A stretch of 64,000 nucleotides of DNA from NCBI GenBank assembly GCA_933228675.1, contig OW121742.1, forward strand, positions 127,759,983-127,823,982. Direction: 5' to 3'. The first letter of the stretch is position 1; every line of letters starts with the position of its first letter. Both the position numbers and the translations under genes were made by a program. Shown here piece by piece: positions 12,673 to 24,319 of this stretch. The stretch is from Stomorhina lunata (lineage: Eukaryota > Arthropoda > Insecta > Diptera > Rhiniidae). Below the pieces are notes generated by a model. That model ran no database searches. It saw only the letters and a program-made list of their open reading frames with translations, and had not been told where the DNA came from.

Positions 12673-13978
12673 AGTTTTATAAATAAGGAATAAAAGATTA
12701 TATAGTTGTAGTATATTTTAGCAAGTTAGTCTCTTTAGCTTTAGTACAAAAACCGCGCCCTGTCATGTCACGAAAGTACTTCATCAAATCCATACGCTTC
12801 GTTAATGTTTTCCTTTGTAAAATTTTGTATATTAATTTTTTATTTTTAATTTAGAATTTCTGTTACTACACATTTTTTTGAGCATTTTTTTTTTGTACAT
12901 TTTTTCTATAATTATTTTACACTCTTACACATGTGTCACTTGAAGCAGCTTAAAGCTATAAAACATATTTTTGTTGCTGTTGTTGCTTTTTAAAGTCTCT
13001 AGTAGTAATTCATATTTCAATTTTCTTTTTGCTATTTTTAGTTTTTTTTCTGAAACATTTTTGTATCTTTAACTCGCGCTGTTTAAAGAATTGAGCTTTG
13101 GAGAACAAAGGATTAACAATTTATTCTATGCAGAAGAAGCCAAGACATAGTTTTTGATTCTATATTTTATTTTTGCAATTTTAAGGTTGTTCTTAAGCTT
13201 TAAGTGCGTTTGAGTGTGAAGTTTTGTAGTAAATAATTAATTTACAACGCAATTTTTGTTTGGAAAAGATTTATTTTTTTCTTATTAGTTTTCTTTAGTT
13301 TTTTTTTTGTATATGTAAATGGCGCGATTAAATTAATTAAAAATGGAAATGTAATTAAATAAATTTAAAACAACTACAACTAAGACAATGAGTCTTAATA
13401 ACTAGATAAGAAGACAACAAGTGAAGGAATTTTTAATTGGTGTATAAGACTAACACTTAATAGATACTCGTACATTTATATAGGACAAAACAATTGATTT
13501 ATATAGAAAGAATAAAAGTTGCAACATTCTAATTTTATTGAGGCTGTTTAAAATTTTGGTTTCGTCTAAAGTACGAATTTCTTTAAAGACGGACGGACTT
13601 TGTTAGATATGTATTTTATTATCTCATTAAATACTTGTAAACCAGCTTAAGAAACTGAATATCATCATTTTAGTGTTTTATAATTTTATATGAGAAAATT
13701 TAAAAAGAAATATAAATTTTGCATACTTCTAGGCGCAAATTATATACAAACTTTGTATATCTGCACAAATATATTTTGCATTTTTGTATTACAAACACCA
13801 CGAATATGTTATTTGTTCCCTATATTACCCAGACAATATTTCATAGCTTTAAGCTGCCGGGTACCAAATGTCTTAACATTTATTCCTTTCTCAACAAAGG
13901 AAAAGAAAACGATAGTGATTTACATAGTTTGTTTCTCTGAAGCAGGATGATAACTTTTTAGGTATTTATTTAATTTGT
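12673..13978. other. Non-coding stretch, nothing recognised
   Basis: AT-rich with poly-T runs and no exon signal. A weak open frame at 13690-13950 has no supporting features. Confidence 0.4.
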
Positions 13979-14760
13979 TTATACCCACCATCAAAAAGAA
14001 TGGGGGTATATTGAGATTGTGATTCCGTTTGTAATTCCCTTAATATTGGCTCAAATTGGCCAAAATTGATGTATACTCGTATTGTGAATCCTTATGAAAT
14101 CCCATGTCCGTCTGTCTGTTGTCGTCACGAGAAAACCTTAACCTCGCATATGCCAATCGGTTATGATCAAATTTAGCACAAAGAAGTTTTACGTTATCGT
14201 TATTCAGCGTATAAAACTTAATCAAAATTGGTTCACATTTAACCATAGCTCCCATACAATACACTTACGGAAACACAAACATACCAAAAAGATAGGGGGT
14301 TTGTGTCTATCTGTCCATCACATGAAATCACGACAGCGCCTTAAAAAAGAGCTAGAGGGACAAAAAAGTATTATGCAAAAATATTTTCAATGTAATATAC
14401 GGAAAATGTACGAAATCGGTTGACATTTAGTCAGGGCTCCCATATAACCCCGCCCCGGGAATCACATTAATGCTGATAAATTGAATACAATTGTAGTAGC
14501 TATGACGACTTAATTTAGAATAGAGAAGTTTTATGCATCTATGGCCACTGTATAAAATTTTATAGGAATCGGTCCATATTTAACTATAGCTCTCATATAA
14601 AAGCAACTCCCGAAAACCAAATAAAAATGTGACAGAAACCAGTTAAAAGCTATTAAATTATTAACTATGATAGATATGGCTACTAAATGGCATGAATAAG
14701 CTTTATACAAATACCAGCCAGTTCTTATATATAACATCCCCCTTTTTTATCTTCAATCAA
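13979..14760. repeat. Degenerate dispersed repeat with CCGTCTGTCTGT core
   Basis: It starts with a short hairpin (TATACCCACCAT...ATGGGGGTATA at 13980-14011) and contains GTCCGTCTGTCTGTTGTCG, AAATCGGTTGACATTTA and repeated CATATAAC/AGCTCCCATA phrases. These phrases also occur in the TATACCC family at 32.4, 35.3 and 38.8 kb, but the order and ends differ. I read it as an old, diverged relative or a second family of the same kind. Confidence 0.45.
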
Positions 14761-14941
14761 AGAGATTTGGAGGCACATTCAGTATACTACACATATAAAA
14801 CCACAATTATTTTATAATTTTCTCTTATTGGCGGGTCTTGCTCTATAATAAACAGTTATAAGTTTGAATTTCGTACAAAAGTTGCATATTTTTAGGCGAC
14901 CGATTATTTAGCAGACAAAAATTCTTTACTTCTGTAACTTT

Positions 14942-15157
14942 CAGGTACGTTTTCAAATCGATCGATTTCAGATATATTTTTGAGATCATTTTCGGTTATT
15001 TTTCCAAAAAAATCAAACTAAATGAAAGATAAAATATCTGTCAAAAGGATTAAAGCCAAAATTTTCATTTTTTCGGGGGAAATAACCGAAAATTAGCTAA
15101 AAAAAATATGTCTGAAATCGATCGATTTGAAAACGAAAAATGTCCATCACATACCTG
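14942..15157. repeat. Foldback element with ATCGATCGAT in each arm, copy 1
   Basis: The left arm (CGTTTTCAAATCGATCGATT, then TCAGATATATTTTTGAGATC and TTTTCGGTTATTT) is the inverted image of the right arm (AAATAACCGAAAATTAGCT ... AAATCGATCGATTTGAAAAC). Spacer about 75 bases. Ends are CAGGTACG on the left and CATCACATACCTG on the right. A second copy lies at 42907-43099. Confidence 0.7.
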
Positions 15158-16260
15158 TTTATTTAAGATTTTATTGTCAAATTGATAAAAAAAAATATAT
15201 AGAATTAAATTTTTAATATTTATTGAGATCATTAAACTAAGTCCTTAAAATGTTTTTGATTATATTTTTTTTTCTATTTCTATTAAACAATAATAACTAT
15301 AATTACATTAAAACAAATAAATAATATGAAACCTAATCTCTACAAAAACTGAAATACCAAAAAACATAATAAATATCACAAATTCTATACCCCTGAGTAT
15401 AATAAACACGGACCAAGCGTTAACATTATATTTAACATCTCTCGAAACATTTAATCGCAACAACCCCAAAGATACTTAACACAAAGATACATTCTAATAA
15501 AAGGACATTAAAGGCAAGGTGGTGACCTAGTTTAGTTTCAAACAACACAACAATTAAAGGCTCTATGTTTTTGTTTTCTAGATAAAATAAGTTTAGTTAA
15601 ACATCCCAGTTCATAAAGATTGACCACAAAATATTGACCTCAAATGGGGGTGGCTGAAATGAATTATATGTATCTTTTAGTAAGACTTAAACATAGGGGC
15701 TTTTCCCTTAGTATGTTTTTTTCAATTTTTATTTAATGTGCTAAAAATCTCTTAAACAATAGTTAGATAATTATATTTAATAAACTTGATTTAGTTTTTC
15801 CGCTTTATTTTTCCCTAACACTTGTTATTTTTCTTCCATAAATTAGGAATTTTGACGTTTTATTATAGTTTTTCTATAGAAAAAAATATAATAAAATTTG
15901 TTGGTTTAGTTACACTTGACTTGAGTCAAAATGTAACAGTTATTATGGATATTTAGGACATTTATTTGAATTTATTACCCAAAAGTTATGCTAGTTCTAC
16001 TTGCATAATTTTTATTTAATTTATTCGTTTGTTAGTTACAAAAAAATGGATCTATTATTACATGTGTTAGGATTTTTGGAAAAAATATATCGCAGTGGTT
16101 CCTCTAAAAAGAGGCAGCTCAAAAGTTTTCAATATTCTTTTTTGCAGGAAATCGATGTACAGAGGTCATATTTATCCTCTGTAAAAATCTTACATCATTT
16201 GCTTTACTATTTAGCTACAGGTTTTTTTTTTCTAATACTAAAGTAGTAGTGAAATAAAAC
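15158..16260. other. Non-coding stretch, nothing recognised
   Basis: AT-rich, with no coding signal and no repeat matched elsewhere in the window. Confidence 0.4.
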
Positions 16261-17090
16261 AGGGGCCAAATTAGCTCATTCGAAATCGATCGAAAACTCA
16301 GACTTTTAAGCAAATATTGTGAAGTATATTTTAGGGATGTTCAAAGTTACTTCCATGCAAAAATGTTATTGAAATTTTGTATCCATTTTGATTCGTTTTC
16401 AAAAACATATAGTTCAATTAAAACTTTTACTATTGGTCATCTTTTGGCAAATAACTTGGAAAAAGATATGTATAGAAAACTGTGCACCTTTTAAATAATT
16501 TTGATTATCCTTAAAGTATGCTACACAAGTGTTTTGAAAATATCTAAGGTTCCGATCAGGGGCCAAATTATGGAATTCGATATCAATCGAAATCTTAGAT
16601 ATTTTCAAAACATATATGTATAGCATACTTTAAGGATAATCAAAATTATTTAAAAGATACACAGTTTACTATCGGGAATGTTCTGCAAATCACTTCCACA
16701 TGATTTTGAAATTACATGAAATTCAAAAAGGCTGTAATTTCTACAATTGTTGAAATTTTCAGAGCATTTATCAATAACCTCCTAGACCTTCTTCATCTTA
16801 AGTGCACTGAGTTATAAAAGTGTCAAAATAATTTATGAACAATGAATAATTCGACTTAGAAAATTTATTTGATTTCAAAATCATGTGGAAGTGGTTTGCA
16901 GAACAATACCGTATATTTTTTTTTGAAGTTATTTGCCAAAAGATGTTTTTAAAAACGAATCAAAATGGATACCAAAATTTAATAAACTTTTTGCATCGAA
17001 GTAACTTTGAACATCCCTAAAGTATACTTCACAATATTCGCTTAAATGTCTGAGTTTTCGATCGATATCGAGTTTGGTAATTTGGCCCCA
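16261..17090. repeat. Nested foldback element built from GGGGCCAAAT modules, copy 1
   Basis: Outer arms at about 16261-16450 and 16925-17090 pair: GGGGCCAAATTAGCTCATTC at the left and TTTGGCCCCA at the right end, with shared AATATTGTGAAGTATA and CAAAATGGATAC segments. Inside, a second palindrome (about 16455-16555 with 16575-16680) carries TTTTGATTATCCTTAAAGTA and its inverse, centred next to another AGGGGCCAAAT at 16558. The recurring module is GGGGCCAAAT, then an ATTCGATATCGATC-like segment, then TCTTAGATATTTTCAAAAC-like sequence, then AGTATACTTTAAGGAT. Confidence 0.65.
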
Positions 17091-17140
17091 GATTAGATTT
17101 TTCGACTAGATTTTTGCCTTTATTGGAAATTTTAATATTT

Positions 17141-17494
17141 CAATTTGACCCTCTTTCAAGGAACTAAATCGAATGTTTATAAAATTATGATGACCTTATT
17201 TCATACTTTTAGGAAATTTTAATTAGTTCAAAATATTCCTTATGTAGAAAAAAAGTAACGCAAAAACTAAATTTTGTTGAAACTTTTTTTAATAAATTTC
17301 AAATTTTCCATTTAAAATTTTAATATGTATTTCAATTTGACCCTCTAAATCGAATGTTTATAAAATTATGATGACCTTATTGCATACTTTTAGGAAATTT
17401 TAATTAGTTCAAAATATTCCTTATGTAGAAAAAAAGTATCGCAAAAACTAAATTTTGTTGAATACTTTTTTTTAATAAATTTCAAATTTTCCAC
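17141..17494. repeat. Tandem duplication, period about 181-192 bp
   Basis: CAATTTGACCCTCT at 17141 recurs at 17333. The units share about 150 bases almost exactly, including TTTATAAAATTATGATGACC and AAAATATTCCTTATGTAGAA. Unit 1 has about 11 extra bases (TTTCAAGGAAC) near its start. Confidence 0.75.
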
Positions 17495-20400
17495 AGTCAA
17501 AAATTTTTCAAATTTTTTTACCATCATTTTTTTATTTTTCTTCAAGGAACCCAACTTTACTTGGCCCGCTGTTGTAACAGTCTTTGTTTTTGCCATGGGC
17601 TGTGGCTTTCTAGTAGCCCGATGAGCTTTGGCTTTATTTTGAAAAAAATGAATATGGAATTATTATTTTTTTTATTAAGAAGAAAAGTACTCATTTTAAT
17701 ATAAAACCCACAAAAAACGAAACAACGAATTTATTTTCAAAAAAATAACTAGTTCATTGTTTGAGTCAAACAAAAAGCCACACAACAAGTAAAAAGGATC
17801 ACAAAGGAGCATAAAACAACTCAGAGGTCGGTCACAAGCACAAACAAACGAAATATGAAGCAGAAAGAAAAGGGGTAAGCAACAGAAACAACAATAAAAA
17901 CTCAAAAAAGTTTTTCTATAGTCAAATTTAACACAAAAATGGAAAAACTTTTGTATAATTAAAAAAAAAAAAACAAAACATTTTTAAAATGTAAAAGAAA
18001 ATATACACAAAAACAATTTAGACTGGCAGCAAACCTTAAAAATAATTTTTTTTAAATATTTTTATATATTGAACATATTTAAAAATATACAATACAATAT
18101 ATCTACATGATTGTGAAAATTAAAATACAAATAGTTACAACAAAATGGTACTGATTTTAAAATAAAAACAAATTTTTTGATAAAAAATTATGTGAAAAAT
18201 AAAACTATTTTAAAGCTAATTATAAAAACAAATTTTTAATAAAATAAAAAATCTTCAATATTTTTGGTATCAATATTTACAAATTTTTTGATAATAGAAA
18301 CATATTTTTAAAATATAAAAGCTTAAAATATTTTGTTATAATTTGCAAAAACAAAAAAAAACATAAAATTTCTTAAACTGCCTTTTTATACAGTATTTTT
18401 TAGACAAGATATATTAACTTAACATTCATTCATTATACAAAAAGTATTTAAATAGCAATATAAAGGAGGAAAGCCCTAATTCCCTTATAAGACACATAGC
18501 TTAATTAAATTATATTGTATACTTTTAGGAGGTCCAAAATTATTTATATGATTTTATTTTAAAATTTTTCTAGAGGATGTTGAATTTAAAGAACTCATGT
18601 TTTCTATTTAGAAAAAATGATAAGCTAAATTTCCGTGTTGAATGTTTAATTTATAACACTTTTATTTCTTTCGAACTTCCTGAAAGTATGCTATAGTATT
18701 TTTAAAATCTTAATTTCTTTTCGATTGTAATAAATATTTTTGTTTTTAATTTTTCATTTAAATAGGAAAATTTCTTTCGAAAAATAAAGCCTTTTGCGAA
18801 TATTTAGGGCATACTTTTAGGATGTTCAAAATTGTTCACATTTCACTCTAATTGTAAAAAAAACTACTTTGTTTTATAAATCATTTCCTATTTCAAAATT
18901 CATTAAATTGTGCATTATTTCTGACTTTTCGCTTTACTATTCTCATTTTATTGTTTTTAAATAATTTTGGTTTAAGGTGCTTAAATTTTATCCATATTTT
19001 TATTTTTTTGTTATATTTTTTTTAATAATCCCTAGTTTAATACTTAAATAATATTTGAAATACTTATTTCAATATTATAGAAATATTCTATAATATTTAA
19101 AAATCCATGTCTTCTTTTGTAATTTTAATTACATTTTTTTTTAATAATTTAAATAATAAATTTTTCAAAGTTTTTTTTTTAATATTCTTTTAATATTAAA
19201 AAAAATATTATTATATAAAAAGCCAGTTTTGTGATTTTGTTTTTAGTTTTTTTTATAATTTTTAATTTGTTTATGATTTAATTTTTTTATGTTAATTTTT
19301 ATAGTTACAATTGTTTATTTTTAATTTGTTAAAGAAAAAAATTTGAAAATATAAAAGTTTGAAAGAAATATTAAAAAAATACATAGTTAAGTTTAAAATA
19401 ACATAAATAAAGTTTTCAAATTGGTCTCATCTAATTTTGAGTTTTTTTTTTAAATAAAAAAAATTTAAGCAAATGTTTTAAAAACAGAAACAGATCTCAT
19501 TTCCTTGAAAATAATAAAAATAACAGTCATTTGTTTTTATGATAATAAAATAGAAAATTCTATGTTATAAAGATTTACAGGATTAAAAAAAAACATAAAA
19601 TAAAAGATCTCCTTAACCAAAGTTTTGTTTTGCTTCATTTTAAAATAAAAATAGAAAAAATGTTTGTAATTTAAATATTTGTTAAAATTTTAGTTTATTT
19701 TTGAAATATAGAAAAAAATCACACAAAAACATTTGCTTAAATTTAAAATTTTTTAACTTAAAACAAAAAATAGTTTTATTTAATAAATAAAAAAATAAAT
19801 AAATAAAAAAGAAAAATATTTAATAAAATAAACAATTCCCAAATACAAAATGATCTCATGAACAAATTTGTTTGTTTTTTATTTAAATAATAAAAATAAA
19901 AATTTTTAGTTATAAAAATTTTAAGAAGAAAAAAAAAAAAGAAAAATTCTTTATTTGACTTAAGATTAATTTAAAGAGACGCCAAGCGTTATAATAAAAT
20001 ATAATTCATAATTAAAGTAATTCATAACAATTAAAAAATGTATCTTTAAATAAATGTTTAATAATAGTTTATGCACAATTTCTTGTCATTAGACAGTTTT
20101 GTTTAGTTGTAATTTTGTAAATTTTTTCTTTCTACTTATTTAGGTTTTAAGTTTTAATTTTTTGTGTATTTTTCATGTTTTTTCTTCTAGTTCTAGCTTT
20201 TAAAAAAGTTTATAGTTTTGTAAATAGTTCAAATATTTAGTTTTTAAGAGTTACCTTAAAAAAACAATATACAGATTTAACTTCCTTTACATTACACTGC
20301 CGTTCATCTGTTTACAACACCTACTTAATCAAACTTTGAACAATAACAGTTCTTAATCACTTCTTTGGTCTAGTAGCTTATTTTGTCTATTAATTAGATG

Positions 20401-20574
20401 AAAGTTTTTAATTAAGATCTTAATAGCCAAAGTTGCTTTAAGAAGCTGTCCTAAACTGATGATCGGCAGTGTATATTCTTAAAAAAGACAAAGAAATTTC
20501 AATATTATTGAAAAATATTAAAAAAAAAATTGCTAAGTCAAGACTTCTTCTGTTATCCTTGACTGCCAGTGGAG
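17495..20574. other. Extremely AT-rich non-coding region
   Basis: Long A and T runs dominate. No exon is visible. Short scattered phrases such as TACTTTTAGGAGGTCCAAAAT (near 18528) and ACTTTTAGGATGTTCAAAAT (near 18825) resemble internal parts of the foldback modules at 16.3-22.1 kb, so part of this stretch may be decayed copies. Confidence 0.45.
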
Positions 20575-20895
20575 AATAGGGTCTTTTGGTTTCATTTATT
20601 ATAATGTTCTTTCATATATTGGCACCTCCAAAATTCTTGTGCCAGCTGCCGTATCAGAGAGATTTCTCGCATTATTACCCCTTGGAGAAGTATATTCTGT
20701 AATGTTGTTTCTTTCCATGCTTAAAACATCGTAAGTGCTTGGTCAATGGGACACGAGCCACGTTTGTATAGCGAGCCGCTAGATCCAAGAAAGATTTCGT
20801 TCTTTACCAAGCACAAATATCTTAGACCAAAAACTTTGGAATGGCTCCAAGATAACTCCCTCTCATATTAGCCCTGACCTAGAATTCTACACGGG
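20575..20895 (+). pseudogene. Degenerate 3' end of a LINE reverse-transcriptase ORF
   Basis: This stretch is clearly less AT-rich than its surroundings. Conceptual reading with frameshifts and stops gives fragments such as KLWNGSKITPSHISPDLEF. That resembles the usual C-terminal end of non-LTR retrotransposon ORF2 proteins, which carry a LWN-S/L-P motif followed about 15 residues later by a short Phe/Lys helix. The upstream fragment VSERFLALLPLGEVYSVMLF fits the preceding helices. No intact frame remains. The family cannot be named by eye. Confidence 0.4.
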
Positions 20896-20903
20896 TTGTT
20901 TAC

Positions 20904-21180
20904 CGCATTTGTGGTAAACAGCTTTGAAAGCTCTTACGGTCAATGTAGCCATATTAACATTTTTCTTCATATATTCGAGCATTCTTCATGTAATCGAGCA
21001 AAAAATTCTAATCTGGAAGCACTGACTTTAAAAAGATTACACACTCACTTTGCATAGACAATTTTGTGTGAGCGGGACAAACATAGTTGTGTCTCTCTCA
21101 TGCATAGTGTGACGGTGTGAAAGCTCTTTTGTCAAAGTTCGCACATTGTGCTGTAGAGCGGAATGGCTCCGCCATAGAGC
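20904..21180 (-). repeat. Three-copy dispersed repeat family, copy 3 (inverted)
   Basis: The reverse complement matches 6189-6456 throughout: CTACAGCACAATGTGCGAAC, GAGCTTTCACACCG, TTTGTCCCGCTCACAC, TTTTTTGCTCG, ATGAAGAATGCTCGAATATA and AAGAGCTTTCAAAGCTGTTT, ending at ACCACAAATGCGGTAAA. It directly follows the LINE remnant. Confidence 0.7.
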
Positions 21181-21572
21181 TTTTATTAATAATTTTTCGA
21201 CATTTTACCACGGTTTCAACATTTTTTTGATGTTCTCCCGATTCCAGTGAAATGTTGTACGATTTTTTCGATATTCGATTTCAATTTCAAAATATTTCTC
21301 ATTTTCAAATGAAAAATTCTTATTTTCAATTAGGCTTTTCCGAATCCCATCTTCAATTCAAAATTTATTTAAATTTTATCTTTAAATTAATATTCTGAAT
21401 TTCAATTGAAATGTTTTAAATTGCAAACTAAATATCTCATATTCAGGTGGAGTTTTCTAAATTTACTATTTCCAATTATTACAATTTCCGTATTTCTAAT
21501 GAAAATATCTCATAGAGATTTTCTCAGTTCAATATGACAACTTCCCGTTTATAATTAAAAATTGTGTAATCT
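21181..21572. repeat. Degenerate quasi-tandem TTTTCAATT-type sequence
   Basis: Imperfect phrases of the type TTTCAATTNAAAAT and ATTTCTCATTTTCAA recur about every 30-40 bases. The repeats are too decayed to define a unit. Confidence 0.35.
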
Positions 21573-22127
21573 AGGGTTCAAATCGCGCAGTCGATATTGA
21601 TCGGAATGAAGATATATCTGAAATATTTGCTTAGCCTACTTTTAGGATACTCCAAATAATATATAAAATATAAGGTTCACTTATTTGTCAAAAGTTCCCT
21701 GATAGCTAAATTATTTCTTTTAAACTAAATGTTTTGACAAACAAACGGGTATGTTTTGATATGAAATTTTATTAAACTTTTTGGAAAATAAATTATTTTG
21801 AAAATCACAATATTTGCTTAAAAGCCAGAGTCTTGACATCTGGGGCCAAATCGCCGCATTCGATATCGATCATACCTTGGGAGTTTTCAAAATAATTGAT
21901 TTTGCAAAAAATTTAATAAAAGTTGATATCTAAACATATCCGTTTGTTTGTTAAAACATTTAGTTTAAATGAAATTTGATTACTATCAGGGAACTTTGAC
22001 AAATAAGTAACAATATAGTGAATCTTATATGTTATATATTACTTAGCTAATCCTAAAAGTATACTACACAAAGGTTTCTGAAATATCTGACATTTTGATC
22101 AATATCGAATGCAACAATTTGGCCCCT
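21573..22127. repeat. Foldback element built from GGGGCCAAAT modules, copy 2
   Basis: The left arm (AGGGTTCAAATCGCGCAGTC then GATATTGATC, ACTTTTAGGATACTCCAAAT, ATTTGTCAAAAGTTCCCTGA, AAACTAAATGTTTTGACAAA) is mirrored by the right arm (TTTGTTAAAACATTTAGTTT, TCAGGGAACTTTGACAAATA, ATCCTAAAAGTATACTACAC, GATCAATATCGAATGCAACA, TTTGGCCCCT). An extra GGGGCCAAATCGCCGCATTC module sits at the centre (21842). Arms are about 250 bases. Confidence 0.7.
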
Positions 22128-22235
22128 GGTCTTAGCTTCCAATGTAGGACAATTAATGTTTCTAAAATATCTGACATTAAGATCGATATCGGATGCGGCG
22201 GTTTGTCTTCTGGTCTTTGCTTCCAAACTAGTACA
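22070..22235 (-). repeat. Tandem duplication of the foldback end module, period about 85 bp
   Basis: The end module of the foldback (TTTCTGAAATATCTGACATT, GATCAATATCGAATGC, then GGTCTTAGCTTCCAA) is repeated once more beyond it (TTTCTAAAATATCTGACATT, GATCGATATCGGATGC, then GGTCTTTGCTTCCAA). The resulting open frame on the minus strand is a by-product of the duplication. Confidence 0.65.
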
Positions 22236-24319
22236 ATACATTTGTAAAATTTTTTTAGTATTGCATACTTTTTGGATTACAGAAAAAGTTTACAGCAATA
22301 AGTTTAATTGTACTAGACTTTAGCAAGACTTAGCATTTTTTCTTTAATTTCCATAATATAATTTCTTTAAAATAAACTTCAATATTTTTTTTTACATTTT
22401 AATTTAGTTAGCCACTTTCCACTTACAAATAGTACAATTTCTTTACTTTCATTTTATCCCATCATTTTTCTTATATATAAAATATTTTCTTTTATCTCAA
22501 TAAAAACAAAAAACATTTCCATTATTTTTAACATAAACATAAAATTGTAAATTTCGAAAATTTTGAACTTTATCTGCAAGAAAAACAATCCAAAATGCTT
22601 TTAATTCTGAAGAAGTCGAGTAAATTGGCATTAAATTGATTGTTAAAGGGTAAAGTTTAGAGTTTTTGCTTGGTAGTTTTCACAATGATCTCGGTATGAA
22701 TTTTGTTCGCTTAAAACTTAAATTTTATTTATCTAGATATTTTTATTTGTTAACAATAAAAATATTTATAAATAAAATATATTTTAAGCCTTTAATTACA
22801 AACAAAAAAATTACAGTTGCATAGTAGTATTAACTAAAAAATAAAACATAAAAAAAGAAAAATGAATCAAAAAAATTGGTCTAAATTTTTCAATGAAAAT
22901 TTTTTTTATTACATTTCATTCATTTAAATCATAAATTATAATTTTTTTTTAAATAAAAATTGTTTAATATTTTTTTATAAAATTAAGTTGTAAATACCAT
23001 AAATTTGTTAGAAAAAAAACTCAATTATATTTTACCATAATTTGCTGCCAATTTAAATTTGATAATTTTTTTCTATTTGCTTATTTTTTTAATTTTTTTA
23101 GATTAATTCATTTAAATTTTAATAAGTAATTGTTTATATATAAATAGCAAATTTATGCTCATAATTAATTAAGTAATGTTTTTGTTTATTTGATTTTTTT
23201 TTTAATATGTAAAAAATTTATTATTTTATTCAAAAATTTATACAAAAAAAAATTGTAATATTGTAATTTTTAAAATTTAGTTTGCAGTTCTGTTAAAAAC
23301 GTATTTATAAAATTTGTTTTGAAATTATATTTTAAAACAAAAATTAAGGAATTGTTTTTCTCTAATATTTGTTTTATTTCAATAATTATTTTTCAAGAAC
23401 TGTAAATCCTTTTTATTGTATAAAATTTAAACTGTATCTAAATCGCCCAGAAAAAAATTAATATTATTACATTTATATATGAAAAAACAAGAAAATTAAA
23501 ATATGTATTTTATATATCATAATTATGATCTCATAAATGTTCATACAATAAATCTAAAAAATTATAAAGACAAATTTTTATTACAAATCTATTTTTTCTC
23601 TTTTATCGTCATATTATAAAATATATGAAAAGGTGAGTTTTTTTTTTGTTGTTTTTTAAGCCGCTTATTTCTAGTATTTTTAACTAATTATGGATTTTAA
23701 TTTTAAATTTCAAATATTTATCTGCTTAAAATAAAAATACTTTGACAAAAACTATTTATTAGCCGCAACTGTTTACATATTTTTTTTAATAAAAGATTTA
23801 CTACCTTGACAACTGTTAGAAACATTTGTGGTTTTACATAAAATCTTTTCTATGCAGGGACCGCAGTTATTATGACATTTTGAATAAAACTCAATAAAAG
23901 TTGATATTTGTATCTTTTAATTTTTTTGAGATCAATTTTTAAACATTACCAATTATATTTTAAAAATTATTAAAATGTATAAAAACTGATATATTTATTT
24001 TATTATCTACAGGTGTAATAATTTTGTAGCATACTTAAAGGAGCAAACTAAAAGGTAAACTGAATTCAATTTCTGTATCTTTTAAGATACCGGTTGGATC
24101 AAAATTTTGGTGACATATTGTGAGTAAGCATTGAAAATCCTAAAATAATAATGTTTTCAGCAAATAAACTAAAACTTAAGGAACTATTAAACAAATGTTC
24201 TTTTCTTATTCTTTAATTTTTACACTTTACTTTATTCTGATATAGAGATTTTATTAAAAATGCATAGCTTTCAAAATGTGTGATAAATTTACAGCCTAAT
24301 TTATTGGGAAAATTACACG
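22236..24319. other. Extremely AT-rich non-coding region
   Basis: No gene or clear repeat; dominated by A and T homopolymer runs. Confidence 0.45.

Noticed and set aside
22053..22241. Minus-strand frame encoding two similar halves (LEAKTRRQTAASDID...)
   Set aside because: The internal repeat reflects the tandem duplication of the foldback end module.
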